64,000 nucleotides of DNA from NCBI RefSeq assembly GCF_034479515.1, contig NZ_CP140152.1:4650001-4714000 (forward strand), written 5' to 3'. This document shows positions 52,829-61,928 of the stretch, piece after piece. Made by a program: the position numbers and the translations under genes. The stretch's first letter is position 1. Each line of letters begins with the position of its first letter. Source of the DNA: Duganella zoogloeoides. Lineage in GTDB: Bacteria > Pseudomonadota > Gammaproteobacteria > Burkholderiales > Burkholderiaceae_D. The notes beneath the pieces were generated by a model. The model did no database searches. It saw only the letters and a program-made list of their open reading frames with translations, and was not told the DNA's origin.

Positions 52829-54358
52829 ATGACCATCATAAAGCAAGAAGACCTGATCGAATCGGTTGCCGCCGCCCTCCAGTACATCAGCTATTACCAT
52901 CCAGCCGATTACATCGAGCACCTGGCGCGCGCGTATGAATCCGAACAGAGCCCGGCCGCCAAGGACGCCATCGCGCAAATCCTGACCAACTCGCGCATGT
53001 GCGCGGAAGGCAAGCGCCCGATCTGCCAGGACACCGGCATCGTCAACGTCTTCCTGAAGATCGGCATGGGTGTGCGCTTCGAAGGCTTTACCGGCACGGT
53101 CACCGATGCCGTCAACGAAGGCGTGCGCCGCGCATACAACTTCGACGACAACAAGCTGCGCGCCTCGATCGTGGCCGACCCGCACTTCGACCGCAAGAAC
53201 ACCAAGGACAACACGCCAGCCGTGGTCCACATGGAACTGGTCGAAGGCAATACCGTGGACGTCAAGGTCGCCGCCAAGGGCGGCGGCTCGGAAAACAAAT
53301 CCAAGATGATCATGATGAACCCGTCCGATTCGCTGGTGGACTGGGTACTGAAAACCGTGCCGACCATGGGCGCCGGCTGGTGCCCGCCGGGCATGCTCGG
53401 CATCGGCATCGGCGGCACTGCCGAAAAAGCCATGCTGATGGCCAAGGAAGTGCTGATGGAAGACATCGACATGTTCGAACTGAAACAGCGCGGCCCGCAG
53501 AACAAGCTCGAAGAACTGCGTATCGAACTGTGCGACAAGATCAACGCGCTGGGCATCGGCGCCCAGGGCCTGGGTGGCCTGACCACCGTGCTGGACGTGA
53601 AAATCATGATGCACCCGACCCACGCGGCCTCGAAACCGGTCGCCATGATCCCGAACTGCGCGGCCACCCGCCACGGCCACTTCGTGCTCGACGGCTCCGG
53701 CCCTGCGTACATGACCCCGCCACCGCTGTCCACCTGGCCTGATGTGTCGTGGGCGCCGGACACCGAGAAATCGAAGCGCGTCGATCTCAACACGCTGACG
53801 AAAGAAGAAGTCGCCTCGTGGAAACCGGGCCAGACCCTGCTGCTCAACGGCAAAATGCTGACCGGCCGCGATGCTGCCCACAAGCGCATCCAGGACATGC
53901 TGGCCAAGGGTGAAGAACTGCCGGTGGACTTCAAGAACCGCGTGATCTACTACGTGGGCCCGGTCGATCCGGTGCGTGACGAAGTCGTCGGTCCGGCTGG
54001 CCCGACCACCGCCACCCGCATGGACAAGTTCACCGACATGATGCTCGAGAAAACCGGCCTGATCGCCATGATCGGCAAGGCCGAGCGCGGCCCGATCGCC
54101 ATCGAATCGATCAAGAAACACCAGTCGGCGTACCTGATGGCCGTGGGCGGTTCCGCCTACCTGGTCTCCAAGGCGATCAAGGGCGCCAAGGTGCTGGGCT
54201 TTGCCGACATGGGCATGGAAGCGATCTACGAGTTCGACGTGGAAGACATGCCGGTGACGGTGGCCGTCGATGCGGCCGGCACCTCGGTGCACAACACCGG
54301 TCCGGCGGAATGGAAGGCCAAGATCGAGCAGCTGAACGTGCCCATCGTTACTGCCTGA
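52829..54358 (+). CDS. fumA: Fumarate hydratase class I (iron-sulfur)
   Basis: The 509-residue two-domain class I fumarase interconverts fumarate and malate in the TCA cycle. Fe-S ligand regions are visible at PICQDTGIVNVFLKIG (Cys about residue 66) and PNCAATRHGHF in the N-terminal domain. The C-terminal domain includes LLNGKMLTGRDAAHKR and YYVGPVDPV. The start at 52829 gives the normal N-terminus MTIIKQEDLIESVAAALQYI. Its stop overlaps the murI start by one base (TGATG), implying translational coupling. Confidence 0.95.
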   Translation: MTIIKQEDLIESVAAALQYISYYHPADYIEHLARAYESEQSPAAKDAIAQILTNSRMCAEGKRPICQDTGIVNVFLKIGMGVRFEGFTGTVTDAVNEGVRRAYNFDDNKLRASIVADPHFDRKNTKDNTPAVVHMELVEGNTVDVKVAAKGGGSENKSKMIMMNPSDSLVDWVLKTVPTMGAGWCPPGMLGIGIGGTAEKAMLMAKEVLMEDIDMFELKQRGPQNKLEELRIELCDKINALGIGAQGLGGLTTVLDVKIMMHPTHAASKPVAMIPNCAATRHGHFVLDGSGPAYMTPPPLSTWPDVSWAPDTEKSKRVDLNTLTKEEVASWKPGQTLLLNGKMLTGRDAAHKRIQDMLAKGEELPVDFKNRVIYYVGPVDPVRDEVVGPAGPTTATRMDKFTDMMLEKTGLIAMIGKAERGPIAIESIKKHQSAYLMAVGGSAYLVSKAIKGAKVLGFADMGMEAIYEFDVEDMPVTVAVDAAGTSVHNTGPAEWKAKIEQLNVPIVTA

Positions 54359-55197
54359 TGAACGACCTCCGCCTCCATCCAGCCGAGTGCCCGATCGGCG
54401 TGTTCGACTCGGGTGTGGGCGGCCTGTCGGTGCTGCGCCATATCCGCGCGCAGCTACCACACGAACACCTGTTGTACTTTGCCGATTCCGGCCACGCGCC
54501 CTACGGCGAAAAAACCGAAGAATTTGTTGTCGAGCGGGCGCTCGCCGTCACGGCCTTCCTGCTCGTCCACGGCGCCAAGGCGCTGGTCGTGGCCTGCAAC
54601 ACCGCCACCGTGGCCGCCATCAAGGCGGTGCGTGCGCGCTACCCGGAGCTGCCGGTCGTCGGCGTGGAACCGGGCCTGAAACCCGCCGCCGCCGCCAGCC
54701 GCAACGGCAAAGTGGGCGTCCTGGCCACGGCCCGCACGCTCAAGGGCGACAAATTCCTGCAACTGCGCGAACACATCAGCGCCACCACCCACGCGCAATT
54801 CCTGCTGCAACCGGCCGTGGGCCTGGTGGACCAGATCGAACTGGGCGACCTGCAAGCACCCAAGATTGCCGCCATGCTGGAGCAATACGTCGCTCCGCTG
54901 CTGGACCAGGGCGCCGACACCCTGGTGCTCGGCTGCACCCACTACCCGTTCGTGCGCAGCGGCATCGAACAGGTGCTGGCCGCGCATGACCGCGCCGACG
55001 TGGTACTGATCGACACCGGCGACGCCGTGGCGCGCCAGCTGGGGCGGCTGCTGGAAACCGGTGCGCTGCTACGCGCGGCCGCGCCCGACGCACCGGCCAC
55101 GTTGCGCGGTTTCACGACCGCCAGGCCGGCAGCATTGTCGGCAGCCTTCCGCGCCCTGCTCGACCTCGATCCGCCGGTGGCAGCGGCCGACGTCTAG
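54358..55197 (+). CDS. murI: Glutamate racemase
   Basis: The 279-residue enzyme supplies D-glutamate for peptidoglycan. The two catalytic cysteines are in VVACNTATVA (about residue 79) and LGCTHYPF (about 192), and the N-terminal substrate loop GVFDSGVGGLSVL is intact. ATG 54358 overlaps the fumA stop; the upstream open frame is overlap only. A good promoter for tRNA-His follows the stop after about 40 bases. Confidence 0.95.
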   Translation: MNDLRLHPAECPIGVFDSGVGGLSVLRHIRAQLPHEHLLYFADSGHAPYGEKTEEFVVERALAVTAFLLVHGAKALVVACNTATVAAIKAVRARYPELPVVGVEPGLKPAAAASRNGKVGVLATARTLKGDKFLQLREHISATTHAQFLLQPAVGLVDQIELGDLQAPKIAAMLEQYVAPLLDQGADTLVLGCTHYPFVRSGIEQVLAAHDRADVVLIDTGDAVARQLGRLLETGALLRAAAPDAPATLRGFTTARPAALSAAFRALLDLDPPVAAADV

Positions 55198-55236
55198 AAA
55201 AAACGGTGGTTGCGCAAAAAACCTCGCATTTAGATT

Positions 55237-55265
55237 TGCAGGTTTCCAAAGTGGCTTGTATAATG
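55237..55265 (+). promoter_or_regulatory. Sigma-70 promoter of tRNA-His
   Basis: TTGCAG (55237-55242), a 17-base spacer and a perfect TATAAT (55260-55265) are followed by a GC-rich discriminator (GCGGC), typical of stringently controlled stable-RNA promoters. Confidence 0.8.
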
Positions 55266-55326
55266 CGGCACCTGCCCAGCAAACCGCGAAGCAGGCGAAG
55301 TTAGTAAGTTAGTTGGTAAGACAGTG

Positions 55327-55402
55327 GTGGCTGTAGCTCAGTTGGTAGAGTCCAGGATTGTGATTCCTGTTGTCGTGGGTTCGAGCCCCATCAGCCACCC
55401 CA
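55327..55402 (+). tRNA. tRNA-His(GTG)
   Basis: Acceptor stem GTGGCTG/CAGCCAC is preceded by the G-1 typical of tRNA-His (55326). The anticodon stem-loop CAGGA-TTGTGAT-TCCTG has anticodon GTG. T-arm GTGGG-TTCGAGC-CCCAT and encoded CCA are present. Confidence 0.95.
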
Positions 55403-55416
55403 AAAGATTATGTAAG

Positions 55417-55451
55417 AAGCCCGGTTCAGCCTAGTGCGAACCGGGCTTTTT
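55417..55451 (+). terminator. Terminator after tRNA-His
   Basis: AAGCCCGGTTC pairs with GAACCGGGCTT, followed by TTT. The stem is 11 perfect base pairs. Confidence 0.85.
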
Positions 55452-55498
55452 GCTTTCTGTGGCTGGGCGTCGATGCGATGAGATTGCCCGCCAACGTG

Positions 55499-55536
55499 AA
55501 AAGCCCGGCCCAGCAGGCATGCTGGCCGGGCTTTTT
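55499..55536. terminator. Bidirectional terminator between tRNA-His and chemoreceptor gene
   Basis: AAAAGCCCGGCC pairs with GGCCGGGCTTTTT, with A- and T-tracts on either side. It serves the chemoreceptor gene ending at 55565 on the minus strand. Confidence 0.8.
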
Positions 55537-55564
55537 GCCACCTCGACGTTGTCTTGCTGCGCTG

Positions 55565-57283
55565 CTAGAACTGCTCCCACTCTCCCGCATCGGCGTTCGC
55601 AGTGGCTTTCGCCTGACCCGCAGAGGCCGGCTTTGTCGTGGCGATGCGGCGCGGTACTGGCGCCGGTGTGGCCGGCCGTGCTGGCGCGCGCGGCGCGCCT
55701 TGGCTGGCCGCTGCCTGCTGCCCCACCTTGAACACGCTGACCACCTGCGACAGCATGGCCGCCTGCTCCTGCATCGAGTTGGCCGCCGCAGCAGCCTGCT
55801 CCACCAGCGCGGCATTTTGCTGGGTCACTTCGTCCATTTGCGAGATGGCCGAATTGACCTGCTCGATGCCGGTGGTCTGCTCCAGGCTGGCGGAGGCGAT
55901 CTCGCTCATGATGTCGGTGACGCGGGTAATCGATTGCACGATGTCGGCCATGGTCACGCCGGCGTCGTCCACCAGCTTGCCGCCGGCATCGACCTTGGTG
56001 ACAGAGTCGTCGATCAGGATCTTGATTTCCTTGGCAGCGGCGGCGGACCGGTGCGCCAGGTTGCGCACCTCGGTGGCGACAACCGCAAAACCGCGCCCCT
56101 GCTCGCCGGCCCTGGCCGCTTCGACAGCGGCATTGAGCGCCAGGATATTGGTCTGGAACGCGATGCCGTCGATGACGCCGATGATGTCGACAATCTTCCT
56201 GGACGATTGGTTAATCGAGGCCATGGTCTCCACCACCTGCGACACCACGGCGCCGCCCCGCACCGCCACTTCCGACGCGGAGACGGCAAGCTGATTGGCC
56301 TGGCGCGCATTGTCGGCATTCTGCTTGACCGTGCCGGTCAGCTCTTCCATCGACGAAGCGGTTTCTTCAAGCGAGCTCGCCTGCTCTTCCGTACGCGAAG
56401 ACAGATCGAGATTGCCTGCGGCGATCTGGGCCGAGGCGGTGGCGATGGTGTCGGTACCGCTACGGACCTGGCCCACGATGTCTGCCAGCTGGTCGCGCAT
56501 CTGGTTCATCGAGTACATCAGGCTGCGGCTGTCGCCCGGTTGCAGCGCGATATCGGTGTCGAGGTTGCCGCCGGCAATAGCCTTGGCCACCTGCATCGCG
56601 TATGCGGGCTCGCCGCCGAGCTGCTTCAGAATACTGCGCGTGATGATGACACTGGCGCCGATCGACAGCAACACCCCGGCCAGGGACACGGCGATGATCA
56701 TTATCCGGCTCGTCTCGTAATCTGCGTGCGCTTTTGCGGCGGTTTCATTGCTGGTTTTTATCTCGTAATCGCGGAATTCAATCAGCGTGTTGATCCACTT
56801 GTCGAGCGCCGGCCCGGTCTCTCCCATCAGCACGTCCGGCGCGCCCGGGTCATTTTTTAATCCCAGCTCGGCTGCTTTGCGGATCGACGGCAGCGCGGAC
56901 TTTTTGACGTCATCTATTTTGACCAGAAAAGCTTTTTCCTCGGCGCTGGTGTTGGGATCGCGGGCAAACAATTTTTCCAGGTCGACGACCGCCTTGTCGT
57001 AGTTCGCCAGGCTGTCATCAAAGGCCTGCTTCTGTTTCGTCATCCTGGGCAGGTCACTGAGCACGATCAGATTGCGCATGGCGGCAGAAGCCTTTTGCGC
57101 CTCGCCCGACGCGATGGCTATCAGGTTGGCCTCCTGCGCGTTGTAGTCCACCGTCACGACCAGCGATTCGTTCAGCGAGGCCAGCTTGCTGACGCCCAGC
57201 GCTGCTATGGCAATCGATGCCAGCAGCAAAAGGCCAAAACCGATCGCCAGGCGCGTGCTGACTTTTAGTTCGTGAAAAGACAT
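55565..57283 (-). CDS. Methyl-accepting chemotaxis protein
   Basis: The 572-residue receptor has an N-terminal anchor helix ([20 protein letters not shown]), a periplasmic helical sensor (~35-185), a second membrane helix ([20 protein letters not shown]), HAMP and a signalling domain with tip [20 protein letters not shown]. It ends G-E-W-E-Q-F. The start is ATG 57283; a TTG at 57295 opens the frame but GGGGA lies between the two, favouring the ATG. Its signalling half is closely similar to the two other complete receptors in the window, while the sensor region differs. Ligand unknown. Confidence 0.92.
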   Translation of the reverse strand: MSFHELKVSTRLAIGFGLLLLASIAIAALGVSKLASLNESLVVTVDYNAQEANLIAIASGEAQKASAAMRNLIVLSDLPRMTKQKQAFDDSLANYDKAVVDLEKLFARDPNTSAEEKAFLVKIDDVKKSALPSIRKAAELGLKNDPGAPDVLMGETGPALDKWINTLIEFRDYEIKTSNETAAKAHADYETSRIMIIAVSLAGVLLSIGASVIITRSILKQLGGEPAYAMQVAKAIAGGNLDTDIALQPGDSRSLMYSMNQMRDQLADIVGQVRSGTDTIATASAQIAAGNLDLSSRTEEQASSLEETASSMEELTGTVKQNADNARQANQLAVSASEVAVRGGAVVSQVVETMASINQSSRKIVDIIGVIDGIAFQTNILALNAAVEAARAGEQGRGFAVVATEVRNLAHRSAAAAKEIKILIDDSVTKVDAGGKLVDDAGVTMADIVQSITRVTDIMSEIASASLEQTTGIEQVNSAISQMDEVTQQNAALVEQAAAAANSMQEQAAMLSQVVSVFKVGQQAAASQGAPRAPARPATPAPVPRRIATTKPASAGQAKATANADAGEWEQF

Positions 57284-57513
57284 ATTGTTCCCCAAGTTTA
57301 TAGGCGCCTGGCCAGGCAGGCCGGTGGCAATTGATCGCTCACCGATTCTACTAGCCTTGGAGAAACATCAGGGGAACCATATCGCGACTGTGGCTATGCA
57401 GCCTCAGCAGTCCAGTTACAACAATTCATGCAAGTCTATTTCCATACAGCACTAGAATAGCGCTACAATGAAGCTGTGTCGCCGAAAGAACGCGACGTAA
57501 CACTCTCCCCATC

Positions 57514-57963
57514 ATGTCCGAAGAAAAATCCATCACTGAAGTTTCCACCTACAGCAAAGATACGCCTGTAGGACGTCCCGACACGGACGGTCGCGCCGGC
57601 GTGTTCGTGCCTTCCGCCCTGTTCGAGCCATCGACCAACGCGGCCATCCGCAGCGGTTCCGGCATTGTCGGCTTCGGCAATCCGGACGGATCGCTGACCG
57701 TGTATTTCGAATCCAACCGTTTCGATGAAGGCGGCTTGCACAAGTGGGAGCACAAGGCGCGCAAGGCCTACGACCGCATGGTCATGGCCGCGCCCACCGT
57801 CTCCAAGGCCAAGATCGATGCGCGCTACCTGGACCAGGTCGGCATCATCGACGGCATGGGCATCACGCTCAAGCAGCCAGACCGCCTGACCCAATGGCTA
57901 GAACTGTGCGACAAGCTCGATACTGCGCCTGCCTCGCCGGTCACGGTCTGGAAAAACCGCTAA
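57514..57963 (+). CDS. Hypothetical protein
   Basis: I do not recognise this 149-residue protein. It begins MSEEKSITEVSTYSKDTPVG, has no signal peptide or membrane helix, and contains a glycine-rich GSGIVGFGNPDGSLTVYFES and a charged helix KWEHKARKAYDRMVM. A TACAAT box at 57463-57468 may be its -10 element. No good ribosome-binding site is seen. Coding bias (third-position G/C) supports a real gene. No neighbour suggests a role. Confidence 0.6.
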   Translation: MSEEKSITEVSTYSKDTPVGRPDTDGRAGVFVPSALFEPSTNAAIRSGSGIVGFGNPDGSLTVYFESNRFDEGGLHKWEHKARKAYDRMVMAAPTVSKAKIDARYLDQVGIIDGMGITLKQPDRLTQWLELCDKLDTAPASPVTVWKNR

Positions 57964-58111
57964 CCGCACCTCGAAAGTTGACTAAAAGATAGACTCAAGC
58001 TGTTATCCTACAGAACGTCGGACGTTTGGCTGATCCCTCCTACGCAACAGCTGGCATATCCTTTAGTCATCCGATACCTCTGTCGGAACCTACTTTGAAC
58101 AGGAGCCGGTC

Positions 58112-58237
58112 ATGGCACGCTTTTTCCCCCACGCAGTCGGAACCTTGCTTATCTCGCTGGCAGTTGCCTCGACCTTCGTGCTGGTCACGGAGAACGCGCT
58201 CATGAATCAGTCGGTTTCGGTTTACCACTTGCGCTAA
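58112..58237 (+). CDS. 41-residue single-pass membrane protein
   Basis: The product MARFFPHAVGTLLISLAVAS continues TFVLVTENALMNQSVSVYHL and ends R. It contains one hydrophobic helix. AGGAG lies seven bases before the ATG and a strong terminator follows 26 bases after the stop, which together make it a self-contained expressed unit. Function is unknown. Confidence 0.55.
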   Translation: MARFFPHAVGTLLISLAVASTFVLVTENALMNQSVSVYHLR

Positions 58238-58262
58238 AAACCGAACCGCCAACTCCTGAAGC

Positions 58263-58303
58263 AAAAAATCCCGCAGCGCCTGCATGGCACTGCGGGATTT
58301 TTT
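58263..58303. terminator. Bidirectional terminator
   Basis: AAAAAATCCCGCAG pairs with CTGCGGGATTTTTT across a 13-base loop. It separates the 41-residue gene from the convergent lipoprotein gene. Confidence 0.85.
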
Positions 58304-58317
58304 ACGTGTACCGACGC

Positions 58318-58734
58318 TTATCGACGCCAGCCGCCGCGATGGCCGCCGTAGTAACCGCGACCGCCGCCGCCGCCCCAGTAGCGGCCGAAGCCGAAGTTCA
58401 GGCCGATCGACACGGGCGGATAGTAGTACGACGGCGCCGGCTGGTAATACACGGGAGCCGGCTGGTAAATCACCGTGGAGGGCTGGGTGATGTACGTGGT
58501 GGTCGTGACCGGCTGCTCGGTATACACCACGCGCGAACTCGACTGCGGCGGCAGCTCTTCGGTGGTATAAACCGGTCCGGACGACTGCCCCGGCGCGCGG
58601 TCGGACGGCGTGACGGAAACCGTGCGCCATTGGTAGGGGTCGTGGACCACCCGGCTGCTGGTGTAATAAGGTTGCTGGGTAGCGCATCCCGTCAGCGCCG
58701 CCAGCACGCCGACCACTGCAAAGATCGATTTCAT
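58318..58734 (-). CDS. Putative lipoprotein, Tyr/Pro/Gly-rich
   Basis: The 138-residue protein has a lipoprotein signal (MKSIFAVVGVLAALTGC, lipobox L-T-G-C). A Thr/Ser-rich middle is followed by a Tyr/Pro-rich repeat region (QPAPVYYQPAPSYYYPP) and a Gly/Arg tail (WGGGGGRGYYGGHRGG). Such composition suggests an envelope-associated, intrinsically disordered protein. AAGGAG sits nine bases before ATG 58734; a TTG two codons earlier is too close to it. Function unknown. Confidence 0.7.
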   Translation of the reverse strand: MKSIFAVVGVLAALTGCATQQPYYTSSRVVHDPYQWRTVSVTPSDRAPGQSSGPVYTTEELPPQSSSRVVYTEQPVTTTTYITQPSTVIYQPAPVYYQPAPSYYYPPVSIGLNFGFGRYWGGGGGRGYYGGHRGGWRR

Positions 58735-58829
58735 CGCCAATTCTCCTTGTTCAGAATCACACTATAAAAGGAAGTGTAGCGCGAAAGCAGCGCCATTACA
58801 GCTTGTTACACGGTTCGTGCCTTGAAATG

Positions 58830-58858
58830 AAAAAGGAGCCGCAAGCGGCTCCCCTTTT
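58830..58858 (-). terminator. Terminator of the TonB-domain gene pair
   Basis: On the minus strand GGAGCCG-CTTG-CGGCTCC is followed by TTTTTC, just past the stop at 58878. Confidence 0.8.
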
Positions 58859-58877
58859 CTACGCAACAACTATCCAA

Positions 58878-59225
58878 TCAGTCGAGTTTCCACGCGTAAT
58901 CGACCTTGGTCCAGGTTTCAGCTGGCGCGCCGTCCTTGGTGCCTGGTTTGAACTTGCAGGCGGACAGTGCCTTGATGGCAGCCTTGTCCAGGTTTTTGAA
59001 GCCGCTGGTCTTCTCGACCTTGGAGTCGGCGACCGAGCCGTCCGGCTTGACCAGGAACGACATCGATACCGTGCCCTGCTCTTCGTTCATCAGCGACGCT
59101 TTCGGATATTCGGCCTTGCAGTTCTTGGAGTCGAAGCTGGCTGGCACTTCGGCGGCAAACACGGCTGGTGCGCTCGATACGAGAACCGCTGCAACCAGAC
59201 CCAACATACGCTTATTCGTCATCAT
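58878..59225 (-). CDS. Stand-alone TonB C-terminal-domain periplasmic protein (copy A)
   Basis: The 115-residue protein has a signal peptide (MLGLVAAVLVSSAPAVFAAE) directly followed by one TonB C-terminal-like domain: YPKASLMNEEQGTVSMSFLV, DGSVADSKVEKTSGFKNLDK and AALSACKFKPGTKDG. Two cysteines could form a disulfide. There is no transmembrane anchor or Pro-rich spacer, so it cannot act as a full TonB. It is a tandem paralogue of the gene at 59262, and a terminator follows. The role is unknown; binding to TonB boxes or interference with TonB is a possibility. Confidence 0.8.
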   Translation of the reverse strand: MMTNKRMLGLVAAVLVSSAPAVFAAEVPASFDSKNCKAEYPKASLMNEEQGTVSMSFLVKPDGSVADSKVEKTSGFKNLDKAAIKALSACKFKPGTKDGAPAETWTKVDYAWKLD

Positions 59226-59261
59226 GATTTTTCCCCTATGGATAGTGTGGCGGTTCAGGTG

Positions 59262-59600
59262 TTACAGCTTCCAGCTATAGTCGACCTTGGCCCAGGTCTG
59301 CGCTACCGCGCCGTCCTTGGTGCCCGGTTTGAATTTGCAGGCCGACAGCGCTTTCATGGCGGCTTTGTCGAGGTTCTTGAAGCCACTCGATTTTTCCAGT
59401 TTGGAATCAACAACGTTACCGTCCGCGCCAACCAGGAAGGCCATCTTGACGTCGCCCTGCTCTTCGTTGATCAGCGATGCTTTTGGATATTCAGCCTTGC
59501 AGTTCTTGGCATCGATGGTTGCCGGCACTTCTGCAGCCAAGGCGGCAGCGGAGGTGGCGGACAGCAGGAAGGCGGCGATTACGGTCGAAAACTTGGTCAT
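59262..59600 (-). CDS. Stand-alone TonB C-terminal-domain periplasmic protein (copy B)
   Basis: The 112-residue paralogue of the preceding entry has a signal peptide (TVIAAFLLSATSAAALAAE) and the same single domain (YPKASLINEEQGDVKMAFLV, SKLEKSSGFKNLDKAAMKAL, CKFKPGTKDG). About two thirds of mature residues are identical to copy A by eye. The 36-base gap between the genes and the shared downstream terminator indicate one transcript and a recent duplication. AGAGAAATTAA precedes the start. Confidence 0.8.
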   Translation of the reverse strand: MTKFSTVIAAFLLSATSAAALAAEVPATIDAKNCKAEYPKASLINEEQGDVKMAFLVGADGNVVDSKLEKSSGFKNLDKAAMKALSACKFKPGTKDGAVAQTWAKVDYSWKL

Positions 59601-59712
59601 TTAATTTCTCTCAATTATTCTTAACATCGTTAAAGGTTCGGGTTCCCGGCCCGCCTTGGCGTTCCCACCATCACGCAACAACGTGACAGCAGCCCGGGCA
59701 ATACTTGAATCG

Positions 59713-61479
59713 TTAAAACTCTTCCCACTCGTCAGCGCTGGCGGTGCTGGTCGCGTTGACGACTTTCTTCGGCTTGGCTGCCGGTGCGGGCGCTGGCTTG
59801 GCGGCCAGTTTCTTTACCGGGGCACGGGTTGCGGCGGCGATCGGCTTCACTGCTGCCTTCGCTACTGCGACTTTCGGGGCTGGCGCATACACCGGAGCAG
59901 TTGCGCGCTCCTCGCCTTCCACCAGCTTGAAGATGCTGACGACGCGCGACAACTCGTCGGCCTGGTCTTGCAAGCTCTTTGCTGCGGCGGCGGACTCTTC
60001 CACCAGCGCGGCGTTTTGCTGGGTCATGCTGTCCATCTCGATGATCGACAGGTTGACTTGTTCGATACCGGCGCTCTGCTCCTGGCTGGCGTTGGCGATC
60101 TCGCTCATGATGTCGGTCACGCGGCGCACCGACGATACAACCTCTTCCATCGTCACACCGGCCTGGCCGACCAGCTTGGTGCCGGCGCCGACTTTTTCCA
60201 CCGAGTCATCGATGAGCATCTTGATTTCTTTGGCAGCGCCAGCGGAACGCTGCGCCAGGTTACGCACTTCGGACGCCACCACCGCGAAGCCACGGCCTTG
60301 TTCGCCGGCACGGGCTGCTTCCACGGCAGCGTTCAGCGCCAGGATGTTGGTCTGGAAAGCGATACCGTCGATCACGCCGATGATGTCCACGATCTTCTTG
60401 GCCGACGCGTCGATCGAGCTCATGGTGTTGACCACTTCCGAGACCACCTTGCCGCCCTTGATCGCCACATCCGATGCAGCCGAGGCCAGCTGGTTGGCTT
60501 CCCGGGCGTTGTCGGCATTCTGTTTCACGGTCGAGGTCAGCTCTTCCATGGCAGTCGCGGTTTTTTCCAGCGAGCTGGCCTGCATTTCGGTACGGGCCGA
60601 CAGGTCGGTGTTACCGGCGGCGATTTCGCGGGTGGCGGTGCCGATGGTTTCGGTGCCGGAGCGAACCTGACCCACGATATCGACCAGGCTGTCGCGCATT
60701 TCACGCATTTCGTACAGCAGGCTGCTCTTGTCGGTGTTGCTGGTGTTGATCGCTACGGCCAGGTCGCCATTGGCGATGCTGCTGGCAATGGCCGAGGTGT
60801 AGGCCGGTTCGGCGCCAAGTTGTTTCAGCAGGCCTCGGGTGATCACCACGGCGGCAGCCACCGAGATCGCCACGGCCAGCAGGCCCATGATGATCATGAA
60901 AGTACGGCCGCTGGCGAAGCCCTTGGCGGCTTCCACTTGCATTTCGGCGTTCAGCTTGTCTTCCAGGGTGCCCAGCGATTCCAGTGCTGCCATCCATTTG
61001 CGTTGCGCCGGACGGATTTCCTTGATCAGCACGCGGGTGGCGGCTTCGGCTTGGCTACCGAGCCACAGCTCGGTCGCCTTGGCGATGGCCGGCATGGCGA
61101 TGGCTTCCTGTTCCTTGATGGTGGCCAGCAGGGCCTTCTCTTCAGGCAGGGCTTCGACCGCGAACTTCGCGCTCAGCTTGTTTTGTGCATCGGCGTACTT
61201 GGCAGCCAGTTCCTTGACGCGGTTCAGTTCCGGTTCCATGTCGGCCGGATCGGTCAACAGGGTCAGGATGCGCAGCGAGCTGATACGGTCGGCGACGTTG
61301 GTACGCATGTCGGTCACCAGGCGGGTGACGACGTTGTTCACGCTGATGACGTGATCGAGGCGGTCCTGGATTTGTGCCATGCGGAAGATGCCGACCGTGG
61401 TCACCGCGACCAGGAAGATCAGAACCAGGGCGAATCCGAGGCCCAGGCGCATGCCAACTTTCATTTTTGCTAAATTCAT
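59713..61479 (-). CDS. Methyl-accepting chemotaxis protein
   Basis: The 588-residue receptor has an anchor helix ([20 protein letters not shown]), a ~150-residue periplasmic helical sensor, a second membrane helix ([19 protein letters not shown]), HAMP and a signalling domain with tip [20 protein letters not shown]. An Ala/Pro/Lys-rich linker of about 55 residues leads to the tail D-E-W-E-E-F. The long flexible linker before the tail fits tethering of methylation enzymes. ATG 61479 is the start; the upstream frame to 61578 is not receptor-like. Ligand unknown. Confidence 0.93.
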   Translation of the reverse strand: MNLAKMKVGMRLGLGFALVLIFLVAVTTVGIFRMAQIQDRLDHVISVNNVVTRLVTDMRTNVADRISSLRILTLLTDPADMEPELNRVKELAAKYADAQNKLSAKFAVEALPEEKALLATIKEQEAIAMPAIAKATELWLGSQAEAATRVLIKEIRPAQRKWMAALESLGTLEDKLNAEMQVEAAKGFASGRTFMIIMGLLAVAISVAAAVVITRGLLKQLGAEPAYTSAIASSIANGDLAVAINTSNTDKSSLLYEMREMRDSLVDIVGQVRSGTETIGTATREIAAGNTDLSARTEMQASSLEKTATAMEELTSTVKQNADNAREANQLASAASDVAIKGGKVVSEVVNTMSSIDASAKKIVDIIGVIDGIAFQTNILALNAAVEAARAGEQGRGFAVVASEVRNLAQRSAGAAKEIKMLIDDSVEKVGAGTKLVGQAGVTMEEVVSSVRRVTDIMSEIANASQEQSAGIEQVNLSIIEMDSMTQQNAALVEESAAAAKSLQDQADELSRVVSIFKLVEGEERATAPVYAPAPKVAVAKAAVKPIAAATRAPVKKLAAKPAPAPAAKPKKVVNATSTASADEWEEF

Positions 61480-61928
61480 TTCGTCTCTTCGTAAGTGACA
61501 CTGTTGATAAGAATTTGCCCTGAACGGCCTGTCGGGAGGTAGGACACAGCCAATCCAAACATTGCAGCTAAGAAACAAAACATGACATTAGCAAACAATG
61601 ACTGCGAATGCAAAATTTGGCGCCCCACCAGCGTCGCGTTGTCGTTTTTGCGTCGCAATACACACACGAAAGACGGTGGATAGAGGTGTATGAGATGGAT
61701 TATAGAGGCAAATTTTTCCGTAGAGCAAGGAAAAAATATCTAGGTGCACTGGAAACATAATTTCTGAGTGGAAATTCCAACACTTGAAAATTATGCTTGC
61801 TAGTCGTCCGAATAGTTGGATGAAAGTATCATTGAAAACGCGGCGCCGGGAGGCGCCGGTGGTGGTGCGGAAGTGTCAGGGCATTGTGGCGAAAACCAGG
61901 CCGGAATCCGGCAGGAATCAGGCAGGAA
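61480..61928. other. Intergenic region with a short tandem repeat
   Basis: No gene is supported here. The left half (about 61480-61800) is relatively AT-rich and should hold the chemoreceptor promoter. Near the right edge three tandem 11-base units (GGAATCCGGCA, then GGAATCAGGCA twice) occupy 61903-61935 and run into the last codons of dusA. Confidence 0.6.
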
